In this document: positions 9,495 through 16,630 of the stretch, piece after piece
How positions within the stretch are numbered: position 1 is the first letter of the stretch
Layout: every line of letters starts with the position of its first letter
Made by a program: the position numbers and the translations under genes
Assembly: GCA_035640155.1 (NCBI GenBank)
Contig: DASQWR010000250.1
Span: 1 to 18,327, forward strand
Source: JALYQB01 sp035640155
GTDB lineage: Bacteria; Actinomycetota; Actinomycetes; Mycobacteriales; Pseudonocardiaceae
Direction of reading: 5' to 3'
Length of the DNA stretch: 18,327 nucleotides
Notes under the pieces: generated by a model
Database searches by the model: none
What the model saw: only the letters and a program-made list of their open reading frames with translations
Told to the model about the DNA's origin: nothing

Positions 9495-10877
9495 TCAACC
9501 TCGGTTGCGAGCAACCTTGGTGTAGAGGTCAGGCAGCCGGCCGTCCGGGTCGTAGCGGCCCTTGAGCAGGCGGTAGGCGTACCCGTTGTAGCGCTCCCAG
9601 AACTCGGCCTGGTCGTAGTGCACCGTCGAGTACAGCCCCTTGTGCCCGCCGAGCTCGGCGACGAGCTCCTCGACCCGCCGGTTGTGCGTGTCCGGGGCCT
9701 GGCCCGGTGCGAGCGGTGCCGCCGACCAGAAGCCGACGTTGACGTAGAGCGCCCCCGGGCGCAACGGGTAGAGCGGCCAGGTGCGCTCGCCGCGCAGCCG
9801 CAGCGGGCACAGCCACACCGGGGTGATGCCGACCTCGGCGTGGAAGGCGGCGAGGAACTCCGCCAGCCGGGCTACCGGGATCTCGACGTCCTGCACCACC
9901 TGCTCCTCGGGCGGGGCGCCGGCGAGGCGGCGGATCCGGTCGTTGACGCGGTACCGGCGGTCGAGGGCGACGATCCGGCGGTAGACGTCCGAGCGGCGGT
10001 ACCGGCGCGGCCAGAGCCTGCGCCCCACGGGATGCTGCACACCGAGCGCCCGCGAGCACCAGAACCAGTCGGTGTCCCAGCGCCAGAGGTAGTCGCGGAT
10101 GCTCAGGTGATCGACCGTGCGCTCGCGCAGGGAGCGGTAGAAGATCTGCTGGCCGGTGTAGTCGCTCGCGGTGGCGCCCGCCGGCAGGGCGTCGGTGAAG
10201 GTGCCCAGGGTGAGGTACTGCTCGCCGGCGTCGAAGACGGTGCCGTCGAGGAAGTCGGGGCCTCCGGTCCCCGAGCACAGCTCGTCGATCGCCGCCGCGC
10301 ACGCCGCCGCGTCCGGGAACCTGCGGTGCTCGAGCCGGACGTACGGCGCGACGGGCTGCAGGTCGATCACCAGCCGCAGCGCGTAGCCAAGGGTGCCGTA
10401 AGAGTTGGGGAAGCCATGAAACAGGTCAGCAGTGGCCTCGTCGTCCGGCCTCGCGGTGACCACGTCGCCACTGCCGGTGAGAACGTCCATCTCCCGCACC
10501 GACTCGTGCGGCAGGCCGTGCCGGAACGACGTCGACTCGATCCCCAGCCCGGCCACCGCCCCACCGAGGGTGATCGTCTTGAGCTGCGGGACGACCAGCG
10601 GCATCAGCCCGTGCGCGAGGGTGGCGTCGACCAGGTCCTCGTAGGTCGTCATGCCCTGGACCTCGGCCGTGCGCCCGTCCGGGTCGACGGAGATGACCCC
10701 GGCCAGCCCGGTGGTGTCGAGTCGCTCGGCGCGCGCCGTGTCGAAGCGGAAGAGGTTGGAGGTCCGCTTGCCGAGCCGGACCGGAGTGCCGGGCGGCAGC
10801 TGCCGGTAGTGACGCACCAGGTCGGCGGCGGCCTCCGCGTGGGCGGCCGGGGACACCATCGGCGCGATCACGCTCAT
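9495..10877 (-). CDS. tmsA: FAD-binding oxidoreductase, probable 10-methylene-stearoyl reductase
   Basis: A 460-residue FAD-binding PCMH-type protein of the DIMINUTO/DWARF1-like group. The FAD domain shows PGTPVRLGKRTSNLF (residues 29-43), VQGMTTYEDLV (73-83), TLGGAVAGLGIESTSFRHG (103-121) and EMDVLTGSGDVV (129-140). Next to a CFA-type methyltransferase it matches the known pair making 10-methyl branched fatty acids, where this enzyme reduces the methylene intermediate using reduced nicotinamide cofactor. I chose ATG 10877 over longer upstream starts because the conserved region begins soon after, and because TAGCGT (10885-10890) sits exactly 7 nt before it with no ribosome site, as expected for a leaderless mRNA. 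First gene of the operon. Confidence 0.85.
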   Translation of the reverse strand: MSVIAPMVSPAAHAEAAADLVRHYRQLPPGTPVRLGKRTSNLFRFDTARAERLDTTGLAGVISVDPDGRTAEVQGMTTYEDLVDATLAHGLMPLVVPQLKTITLGGAVAGLGIESTSFRHGLPHESVREMDVLTGSGDVVTARPDDEATADLFHGFPNSYGTLGYALRLVIDLQPVAPYVRLEHRRFPDAAACAAAIDELCSGTGGPDFLDGTVFDAGEQYLTLGTFTDALPAGATASDYTGQQIFYRSLRERTVDHLSIRDYLWRWDTDWFWCSRALGVQHPVGRRLWPRRYRRSDVYRRIVALDRRYRVNDRIRRLAGAPPEEQVVQDVEIPVARLAEFLAAFHAEVGITPVWLCPLRLRGERTWPLYPLRPGALYVNVGFWSAAPLAPGQAPDTHNRRVEELVAELGGHKGLYSTVHYDQAEFWERYNGYAYRLLKGRYDPDGRLPDLYTKVARNRG

Positions 10878-10884
10878 GGTGGTG

Positions 10885-10890
10885 ACGCTA
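10885..10890 (-). promoter_or_regulatory. Probable leaderless -10 element of the tmsA-tmsB operon
   Basis: On the minus strand TAGCGT fits TANNNT and ends 7 nt before the ATG at 10877. No Shine-Dalgarno sequence is present in the gap, which supports a leaderless transcript. No good -35 element was seen. Confidence 0.5.
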
Positions 10891-11073
10891 GTCCGTTCGG
10901 GTCCGGCCTGCCCAGTCTGCCGTGGGTCACCACCGGCCCCCTCGTCGAGTCCCGGATGCGCCACGATCGCCGCGCGGATTGGCATGGGCGCGGATTGGCA
11001 TGGGCTGAGCGCCATTCTGATGACTGTCGCGCGCCGTTCTGGAAGCCCGTGAAGTAGTCCTCCTGAGGATAGA

Positions 11074-11113
11074 CCGGTGTGCTGATCTCACCGGGCCGGT
11101 GCTGATCCCACCG
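11074..11113. mobile_element. Possible solo insertion-sequence end (IS21-like repeats)
   Basis: Two units sharing CCGGT..GCTGATC.CACCG lie side by side with a 22-bp offset. The inner part, TGTGCTGATCTCACCGG, begins with TG and is reminiscent of the multiple terminal repeats of IS21-family elements. No transposase gene or second end was seen in the window, so this is at most a relic. Confidence 0.25.
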
Positions 11114-11255
11114 AACCGCCTGCCGTGCCCCTGCCGTCCAGCTCACCGCCGCTTATCGCCCGACCGTTCGTCGTTCCGAAGCGACCGTTCGTAGCATTCT
11201 CGAATCTCTTTCCGGTGTGGCCTCACACGGCCCCGGAATTGTCGGTGCTCGTCGC

Positions 11256-11261
11256 GAGAAT
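11256..11261 (+). promoter_or_regulatory. Candidate leaderless -10 element of the DUF222 gene
   Basis: GAGAAT keeps the A at position 2 and T at position 6 of the actinobacterial -10 pattern and ends 6 nt before the GTG at 11268. No ribosome binding site lies between them. Confidence 0.35.
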
Positions 11262-11267
11262 GGGCAC

Positions 11268-12867
11268 GTGAGCATGGGGGAGCAGGATAGCGCGCAGGCC
11301 CGGATCGACGGGTTGCTCGATGCGCTGCGCGACGCCGAGGTCGGCTTCCGGCAGTCCTACTCCCGGGTCCTGGAAGTGGTCAGCCAGCTGGACGAGGACA
11401 AGGCGGGCGCAGTCGCCGGGTTCGGCACCACAGCCGGCTGCTGGCCGGGGCGCTCAACCTCTCCAAGGGCGAGGCTCGCACCCGAGTCGAGCACGCCACG
11501 CTACTCACCCCGCGCCAGTCACTGACCGGGGAGCTGCTGCCCCGATCCTGCCCGCCACCGCCGCGGAGTTGGCCGCCGGTGCGATCGGCCCCACCCACCT
11601 GCGGGTGATCGCCGCCGCCATGGGGCGGATTCCCGACGGCATCCATCCCGAGACCGCCGCCCAGGCCGAGCAGACCCTGGCCAGGGCCGCGCGGCGGTTC
11701 GACCCCGCGGCGCTGGGAACCATCGCCGAGCGCCTGCTGGCCCACCTCGACCCCGATGGCCCCGAACCCGTCGAGGAACCCGAGACCATGCGGGAGTTGC
11801 GGGTCCGCACCGGGACTGACGGGGTGGTGAGCCTGACCGGGCAGCTGGACCCCGAGGGCGGCGCCCGGGTGTTGAAGGTGCTGGGCTCCCTCAACGCCCG
11901 CCGACCCCCCGTCGAGGGGGTTCTCGATACCCGCAGCCAGTCCCGCCGTGATGCCGATGCCCTCGTCGAGGCGATGACCCGCCTGCTCGACGAGGGGGAG
12001 CTGCCCACCCGCGGTGGGCAACGCCCGCATCTGGTCCTCACTATGGGCCTGAACGACCTGATCGACGGGCTGGGCTCGGCAGCCCTGGACACCGGTGGGC
12101 ACCTATCTGCCGCTGAAGCCCGCTGCCTCGCGTGCGACGCGACGATCATCCCCATGGTGCTGGGCTCGGACTCGATGCCCCTGGACGTCGGACGCCACCA
12201 ACGCCTGGCCACTGCCGCCCTGCGCGACGCACTCGCCCACCGCGACCAAGGCTGCGCGTTCCCCGCGTGCCAGCGCGCACCCCGCTACTGCCACGCCCAC
12301 CACATCGTCTCCTGGCTTGACGGGGGCGAGACGAAAATCAGCAACCTCGGTCTCGTCTACCGGCGGCAGGGCCGCTACCGGCAGGCCGCCGAGCACCACC
12401 AGCAGGCCCTCACCCTCTTCCGTGAGCTCGGCGACCGCAGTGGCGAAGCCTATGCGTTGGACAACCTCGGCACCGTTTACTGGCGGCAGGGTCACTATGA
12501 GCAGGCCGGCGAGCATCATCAGCAGGCCCTGATCCTGTTCCGCGAACTCGGCGACCGAGCCGGCGAAGCCTACGCACTCAATGGCGTCGGCGAGATCTTG
12601 TACGCCACTGACCATCCCGAGCAGGCCCGCGCCCAGCACACCGCCGCACTCACCCTGACCAGCCAGATCGGCGACCGGTACCAGCAGGCCCGCGCCCACA
12701 ATGGCCTCGCCCACACCCACCACGCCACCGGCGATACCGATTGGGCCCGCCACCACTGGCATCAGGCCCTGGCCCTTTACACGGACCTCAGCGTCCCAGA
12801 CGTCGACGACGTCCACGCCCACCTGACCGCGCTCGACCAAGCGATGGACCACGACAAGGAAGACTGA
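11268..12867 (+). pseudogene. DUF222/HNH endonuclease gene, twice frameshifted and fused to a TPR tail
   Basis: The reading begins at GTG 11268 (MSMGEQDSAQARIDGLLDAL) and continues with DUF222 sequence to GFGTTA. One C appears lost near 11433-11437, and the frame then reads RLLAGALNLSKGEARTRVEHATLL. A second C appears lost near 11540-11543, after which PILPATAAELAAGAIGPTHL runs on intact to 12867. The HNH core GCAFPACQRAPRYCHAHHIVSW and DGGETKISNL is present, but at AACCTCGG (12343-12350) the sequence switches to TPR units (NLGLVYRRQGRYRQA...). The last metal-binding HH of the HNH fold is therefore missing, and nuclease activity is unlikely. 13E12-type DUF222/HNH genes are common multicopy mobile genes in actinobacteria. 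The downstream ~440-codon part could still be translated. Confidence 0.8.
12343..12867 (+). repeat. TPR tail of a STAND-type regulator, fused to the HNH gene
   Basis: About 175 codons encode four or more TPR-like units, including ELGDRSGEAYALDNLGTVYW and RQGHYEQAGEHHQQALILFR, spaced 40 residues (120 bp) apart. The last units are diverged and end DHDKED. The unit design matches the repeats at 1-600, so this is the 3' end of a gene of that family. Confidence 0.85.
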
Positions 12868-13164
12868 CGGGCAGATCGAGCTCTCCCTCGGAGGCCACGG
12901 CGAGTTCGAGCTGGTCACCACAGAACAGAGCTTGCAGAACCTCCTCGTCCACCTCGAGGAGGTTCTTCGCGCGGCTCGAAGTGCGATCACCCGCAACGAC
13001 GAGGGCCGTGCGACGAACGGCTTGCCCTGCAGCTGTCCCGGATCGTGTCCTACGCCCGGCCACCTCCGCCGCCGATGCTGAGGAACATGTCCACAGGAAC
13101 GGCGACCGCCCACGCACACCGCACCCCGGCTGCTCGCCGCTGGCACCGGGCCAGGGTCACGTGA
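12863..13164 (+). pseudogene. Remnant of an unidentified small gene with a -1 frameshift
   Basis: Reading from 12863 gives TDGQIELSLGGHGEFELVTTEQSLQNLLVHLEEVLRAARSAITRNDEGRA in one frame. Near 13011-13015 the coding-like reading moves by -1 and continues ERLALQLSRIVSYARPPPPPM to a TGA at 13162-13164. A single missing C (ACC to AC) would explain the shift. The stop overlaps the GTG start of the next gene (GTGA), the usual sign of an operon pair. No start codon is visible, so the 5' end is lost or lies within the TPR tail. I do not recognise the family. Confidence 0.45.
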
Positions 13165-13508
13165 GCCGCTCCGAGGTCGAGGCTGCCGCCCTGGCCGAGT
13201 TCCCCGAACTCCGACGGCTAATCGACCTACGCGAGGCCGGATGGGTGTTCCTGCCCGGATTCACCGACGGCGAACTGACCGAGGTGCGCGGGGTGCACAC
13301 CTGGCCGGACGGGTGGGCCGAGGTGATCCGGGTCCGCTACACCACCGACGCTGCCGCGCTGCGCATTGACCCCGACGGGGGCCTCGTGTGGCAGCGGGAG
13401 GGTACCCTGTGCGAGATCGTGGACGGGGTGCTGACACTCCCCCCGCCGTCCGCACCGGGCGCCCCACGTCTGGTGATAGCGACCGGTCCCCAGGTGTGGA
13501 CCCCGTAG
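13161..13508 (+). CDS. Hypothetical protein of 115 residues
   Basis: An intact small soluble protein starting at GTG 13161, with no recognised domain. It has an acidic N-terminus (SRSEVEAAALAEFPELRRLIDLREAGW) and a likely beta-rich middle with repeated Trp residues (VHTWPDGWAEVIRVRYTTDAAALRIDPDGGLVWQREG). A Pro-rich stretch precedes LVIATGPQVWTP. It overlaps the remnant gene upstream by four bases (GTGA), so the two were one operon. It is the only uninterrupted gene in the decayed zone. A partner role with the upstream product is plausible but unproven. Confidence 0.55.
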   Translation: MSRSEVEAAALAEFPELRRLIDLREAGWVFLPGFTDGELTEVRGVHTWPDGWAEVIRVRYTTDAAALRIDPDGGLVWQREGTLCEIVDGVLTLPPPSAPGAPRLVIATGPQVWTP

Positions 13509-13661
13509 CGGCGCCCGCCTGGCACTCTCGGCCGGCGAGCAGCACGCCGCCGATGAGCATCAGCCGCACTGTCCGGAGGTCCCTACGGCTTGGACAACCT
13601 CGGCCTCGTCCCGCGCATATCGTTGAAGCCACAGACGGGCCAGCAGAGCCAGTCTGCGTCA
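13509..13661. other. Non-coding scrap region with a pcrA-end copy and a TPR fragment
   Basis: This 153-bp stretch contains a 45-bp copy of the pcrA 3' end (13534-13578). Directly after it is a TPR-like scrap, CTTGGACAACCTCGGCCTCG (near 13588-13607), similar to the TPR junction at 12343. No intact gene is supported. Confidence 0.55.
13534..13578 (-). repeat. Diverged direct-repeat copy of the pcrA 3' end
   Basis: The 45 bases match 13979-14024, the last codons of pcrA, with four substitutions and one missing C. The shared core ACGCCGCCGATGAGCATCAG is identical. Read on the minus strand it still spells TVRLMLIGGV but lacks the pcrA stop codon. A 3'-gene-end duplication in the same orientation is typical of element insertion at a gene end. 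Confidence 0.75.
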
Positions 13662-13962
13662 ATGACAGATCTGGCCGCCATCGCGTTCATCTCTCAGTTG
13701 GACAAGACCGGACCCGCTGTCTGGACAGCCCTCGACGGGGAGAACCGAGCCGCGTTCGAAGAAGAGTTCCGCGCCGCCCTTGCCGAGGTCGCCGAGACTT
13801 CGATGTCGACCGTCTGAGCCAGGTGGTGCGCGCTGGTGGCCCCGTGCGGTGCTTGACACCAACCCCGACCCGATCGCCGAGCACATCGGCCAGCGCCCCG
13901 CCGACGGTGACGAGTCGGTGCTCACCAAGACCGCAGCTGAGCTGCGTACCGAGATCCAATAG
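13662..13962 (+). pseudogene. DUF6247-like small gene with two -1 frameshifts
   Basis: The reading starts at ATG 13662 (MTDLAAIAFISQLDKTGPAVW) and continues NRAAFEEEFRAALAEVAET. At 13797-13799 a missing C moves the frame to FDVDRLSQVVRA. At 13833 another missing C moves it to WWPRAVLDTNPDPIAEHIGQ and on to TAG 13960-13962. Reassembled, it is a ~100-residue protein whose AAFEEEFRAALAEVAET and WWPRAVL parts resemble DUF6247, small proteins often found in toxin-antitoxin-like contexts of actinobacteria (recollection). As it stands it would give only a 51-residue truncated product. It lies between the two pcrA-end copies. Confidence 0.6.
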
Positions 13963-13969
13963 ACCCTGA

Positions 13970-16369
13970 TCAGAGCTTGGCGAGCGGGACGCCGCCGATG
14001 AGCATCAGGCGCACCGTCCCGGAGCTGCCGAAGTCGATCGTCGCCGTCGCCCGCGGTCCGGCGCCGTCGGTGGCCACCACGGTGCCCAGCCCGTACTTGT
14101 CGTGCGTGACGCGGTCACCAACGTCCAGCGAGATCGCAGGGGTCTCCTTCCAGCCGCGGAAGGGGGTGGAGCGCATCCCGCGCTCGGCAATCCCGGCCTG
14201 CGCGGAATCGCCCCCGCCGACCGAGCTGTCGCCGGCTCGACGCCCGGACAGGGTGCGCCCGACCGCGGCGGCGCGGTCCGGCTCGACCCGCCGCCAGGTG
14301 ACCAGCGACTCCGGGATGTCGGACAGGAACCGGGATGCCGGGTTGGTCATCGGCTGCCCCCAGGCGGACCGGATGATCGCGCGGGACAGGTAGAGCCGCT
14401 GCCGCGCCCGGGTCAGCCCGACGTAGGCGAGGCGGCGTTCCTCGGCCAACTCCCCCGCGTCACCCAGCGCCCGCAGGTGCGGGAACATCCCGTCCTCCCA
14501 ACCGGTGCAGAACACCACCGGGAACTCCAGCCCCTTGGCGGTGTGCAGCGTCATCAGCGTGACCACCCCCGACTCGTCCCCCGGGATCTGGTCGGAGTCG
14601 GCGACCAGCGACACCCGCTCCAGGAACGCCGCCAGCGAGCCCGGCGCCGGGACGCCGTCGTCGGTGTCCGAGTCCACGCCCTCATCCGCGTCGACGGGCC
14701 GCAGGGCCACCATCGCGTCGGCGGTGAACTCCCGCGCGACCGTCACCAACTCGTCGAGGTTGTCCACCCGGGAGGCGTCCTGCGGGTCCTCCGAGGCCTC
14801 CAGCTCTGCCCGGTACCTGGTGCGGTCCAGCACCGCTGCCAGCACGTCGCTCACCTCGTCACCGGAGTCGACCCGCGCCCGCAGCTCGTCGAGCAACGCC
14901 ACGAAACCGGTGATCGCGGTGCGCGAGCGGACGTGCAGCGCTGGGACGTCCTCACCCGCGGCCGCGGCCCGCAGGGCGGCGGCGAAGGAGATCCGCTGGC
15001 GGTCCGCGTGCTCGGCGACCACCGCCTCGGCCCGGTCGCCGATGCCGCGCTTCGGGACGTTGAGGATCCGCCGCAGCGACACGGTGTCCTCGGGATTGGC
15101 GAGCACCCGCAGGTAGGCCAGCGCGTCGCGCACCTCGCGGCGCTCGTAGAAGCGCACTCCACCGACCACCTTGTAGGGCAGCCCGAGCCGGATGAACACC
15201 TCCTCGAACACCCGGGAGGAGTTGTTGGTGCGGTAGAACACCGCGACGTCGCCGAATCGAGCATCGCCGGCGTCGACCAGCCGGTCGATCTCCGACGCGA
15301 CGAACGCGGCCTCGTCGTGCTCGTTGTCCGCGACGTAGCCCACCACCGGCTCGCCGTCCCCGGCCGCCGACCACAACCGCTTGTCCCGGCGGTTCGGGTT
15401 GGGTGCGATCACCGCGTTGGCGGCGGACAGGATCGTCTGGGTGGAGCGGTAGTTCTGCTCCAGCAGGATCGTGCGGGCGTCCGGGAAGTCCCGCTCGAAC
15501 TCCTCGATGTTGCGGATCGTCGCGCCGCGGAAGGCGTAGATCGACTGGTCGGCGTCGCCCACCACGCACAGCTCCGCCGGCTCGGCCCCCGGCTCGGGGG
15601 GCTGCACCAGCTCGCGGATCAGCACGTACTGCGCGTGGTTGGTGTCCTGGTACTCGTCGACCAGCACGTGACGGAACCGCCGCCGGTAGTGCTCGGCCAC
15701 CACCGGGAATGCCTGCAGCAGCTCCACGGTACGCATGATCAGGTCGTCGAAGTCGAGCCCGTTGGAGGCGGCGAGGCGCTGCGTATATGCGGTGTAGACC
15801 TCGGCGACCCGGCGCTCCAGGTCGTTCGAGGCGACCGCGGCAGCTTCGGCGGGATCGACCAGCTCGTTCTTCAGGTTCGAGATCTGCCCGGCGAGCATCC
15901 GGGCCGGGTACCGCTTGGCATCCAGGTCCAGGTCGCGGGCCACCAGGGTGACCAGCCGGCGGGTGTCGTCGGCGTCGTAGATCGAGAAGTTGGAGTTGAA
16001 CGAGGAAGACGACCCGTCCCTGGCCACCAGATCTCGCAGGGTGCGGGCCTCGCGGCGCAGGATCCGCACGCACATCGAGTGGAACGTGGACACCCACATG
16101 ACGTTCGCGCGACCGCCCACCAGCGTGGCCACCCGCTCCTTCATCTCGGCTGCGGCCTTGTTGGTGAAGGTGATCGCCAGCACCTGACCGGGCAGCACCT
16201 CGCGGTGCGCCAGCAGGTGCGCAATGCGCTGGGTGAGCACCCGGGTCTTGCCCGAGCCGGCTCCGGCGACGATGAGCAGGGGACTGCCGCTGTGCTCCAC
16301 GGCGGCGAGCTGCTGCGGGTTCAGACCCTCGAGCAGGTCAGGCGCGAGCGAGGTCGGAGAGGTACTCAT
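13970..16369 (-). CDS. pcrA: ATP-dependent DNA helicase PcrA/UvrD1
   Basis: A 799-residue SF1A 3'-5' helicase acting in nucleotide excision repair and in removing stalled RNA polymerase or recombination filaments. Motifs: Walker A AGAGSGKT (residues 35-42), Ia ITFTNKAAAEMKERV, II VDEYQDTN (Asp238, Glu239), III VVGDADQSIYAFRGA, IV LEQNYRST, V TLMTLHTAKGLEFPVVF, and VI VGLTRARQRLYL (from residue 650). The C-terminus (DRVTHDKYGLGTVVA...TVRLMLIGGVPLAKL) is the Tudor-like RNA-polymerase-binding domain. I chose ATG 16369 because NPQQLAAVEH follows at the usual distance and TACGGT lies 8 nt before it with no ribosome site. Its neighbour, divergent chorismate mutase, matches the Mycobacterium uvrD1-Rv0948c arrangement. 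The last 46 bases are duplicated at 13534-13578. Confidence 0.97.
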   Translation of the reverse strand: MSTSPTSLAPDLLEGLNPQQLAAVEHSGSPLLIVAGAGSGKTRVLTQRIAHLLAHREVLPGQVLAITFTNKAAAEMKERVATLVGGRANVMWVSTFHSMCVRILRREARTLRDLVARDGSSSSFNSNFSIYDADDTRRLVTLVARDLDLDAKRYPARMLAGQISNLKNELVDPAEAAAVASNDLERRVAEVYTAYTQRLAASNGLDFDDLIMRTVELLQAFPVVAEHYRRRFRHVLVDEYQDTNHAQYVLIRELVQPPEPGAEPAELCVVGDADQSIYAFRGATIRNIEEFERDFPDARTILLEQNYRSTQTILSAANAVIAPNPNRRDKRLWSAAGDGEPVVGYVADNEHDEAAFVASEIDRLVDAGDARFGDVAVFYRTNNSSRVFEEVFIRLGLPYKVVGGVRFYERREVRDALAYLRVLANPEDTVSLRRILNVPKRGIGDRAEAVVAEHADRQRISFAAALRAAAAGEDVPALHVRSRTAITGFVALLDELRARVDSGDEVSDVLAAVLDRTRYRAELEASEDPQDASRVDNLDELVTVAREFTADAMVALRPVDADEGVDSDTDDGVPAPGSLAAFLERVSLVADSDQIPGDESGVVTLMTLHTAKGLEFPVVFCTGWEDGMFPHLRALGDAGELAEERRLAYVGLTRARQRLYLSRAIIRSAWGQPMTNPASRFLSDIPESLVTWRRVEPDRAAAVGRTLSGRRAGDSSVGGGDSAQAGIAERGMRSTPFRGWKETPAISLDVGDRVTHDKYGLGTVVATDGAGPRATATIDFGSSGTVRLMLIGGVPLAKL
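13979..14024 (-). repeat. pcrA 3' end, second copy of the direct repeat
   Basis: These bases code the last residues of PcrA (SGTVRLMLIGGVPLA) and are the intact partner of the diverged copy at 13534-13578. The two copies are in the same orientation, 445 bp apart, and bracket the DUF6247-like pseudogene. Confidence 0.75.
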
Positions 16370-16475
16370 CGTGAGACACCGTACCGGCGGGCACAGACAC
16401 CCGACCGGCCCAGCGGAGCCGAGGAGCGAAAAACAAGGTTGGACGCCAGCTCGGCGACCGTGGCACACTCAGGGC
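16370..16475. promoter_or_regulatory. Divergent promoter region of pcrA and the chorismate mutase leader
   Basis: On the minus strand TACGGT (plus-strand 16378-16383) is 8 nt from the pcrA ATG, which suggests a leaderless mRNA. On the plus strand CACACT (16464-16469) is 6 nt before the leader-peptide ATG, with TTGGAC (16439-16444) upstream as a weak -35 candidate at 19-bp spacing. No ribosome site precedes either start at normal distance. Confidence 0.45.
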
Positions 16476-16532
16476 ATGTGCAGTCACCGCTTTTTTTACG
16501 GGTACCGGATTCCGGTTCCCGTGGAGGCGTGA
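16476..16532 (+). CDS. Putative 18-residue Phe/Tyr leader peptide
   Basis: A short frame, MCSHRFFYGYRIPVPVEA, ends in TGA at 16530-16532, 98 bases before the chorismate mutase gene. It places TTT TTT TAC GGG TAC (Phe-Phe-Tyr-Gly-Tyr) at 16491-16505. Phe and Tyr are exactly the end products of the chorismate mutase branch, which is the hallmark of a transcription-attenuation leader. It would be translated from a leaderless mRNA: CACACT ends 6 nt upstream and no usable ribosome site exists. Hairpins overlap and follow it. Chance occurrence is possible because the run is short; conservation in relatives would decide. Confidence 0.55.
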   Translation: MCSHRFFYGYRIPVPVEA

Positions 16533-16583
16533 CGCACGACGCAGACCACCACGACGCCCCGGAGTCCACGGACCCGGGGCGTC
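16498..16583 (+). promoter_or_regulatory. Attenuator-like leader hairpins before chorismate mutase
   Basis: Hairpin 1 (16498-16522) pairs ACGGG-T-ACCGG with CCGGT-T-CCCGT over a 3-nt loop and overlaps the Tyr codons. Hairpin 2 (16553-16583) pairs GACGCCCCGG with CCGGGGCGTC, ten perfect pairs, with an inner GTCC/GGAC stem. CCGTGGA (16519-16525) is perfectly complementary to TCCACGG (16565-16571) inside hairpin 2, giving a candidate antiterminator. No U-run follows hairpin 2, so it would be a U-less terminator if it terminates. Confidence 0.5.
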
Positions 16584-16630
16584 GGTGCTGCCGGGGGTCG
16601 GGACCGGAGCCCGGATCGGGAGAACCCACG

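Larger units (their letters stand above)
10878..11267. other. Divergent intergenic region with a tandem duplication and an IS-end-like repeat pair
   Basis: No gene is supported in these 390 bp. A perfect 16-bp tandem duplication (GCGGATTGGCATGGGC) lies at 10974-10989 and 10990-11005. A pair of related units, CCGGTGTGCTGATCTCACCG (11074-11093) and CCGGTGCTGATCCCACCG (11096-11113), follows. CGACCGTTCGT occurs at 11161-11171 and 11182-11192, 21 bp apart. The region marks the left border of the decayed zone. Confidence 0.6.

Noticed and set aside
11268..12867. Programmed frameshifting in the DUF222 gene
   Set aside because: The sites lack a slippery heptamer with a downstream structure, two separate -1 events would be needed, and neighbouring genes show the same kind of loss.
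16491..16522. T-run plus hairpin as an intrinsic terminator
   Set aside because: On the plus strand the T-run comes before the hairpin; on the minus strand the hairpin is followed by A's. Neither order makes a terminator, and the T's are explained as Phe codons of the leader peptide.
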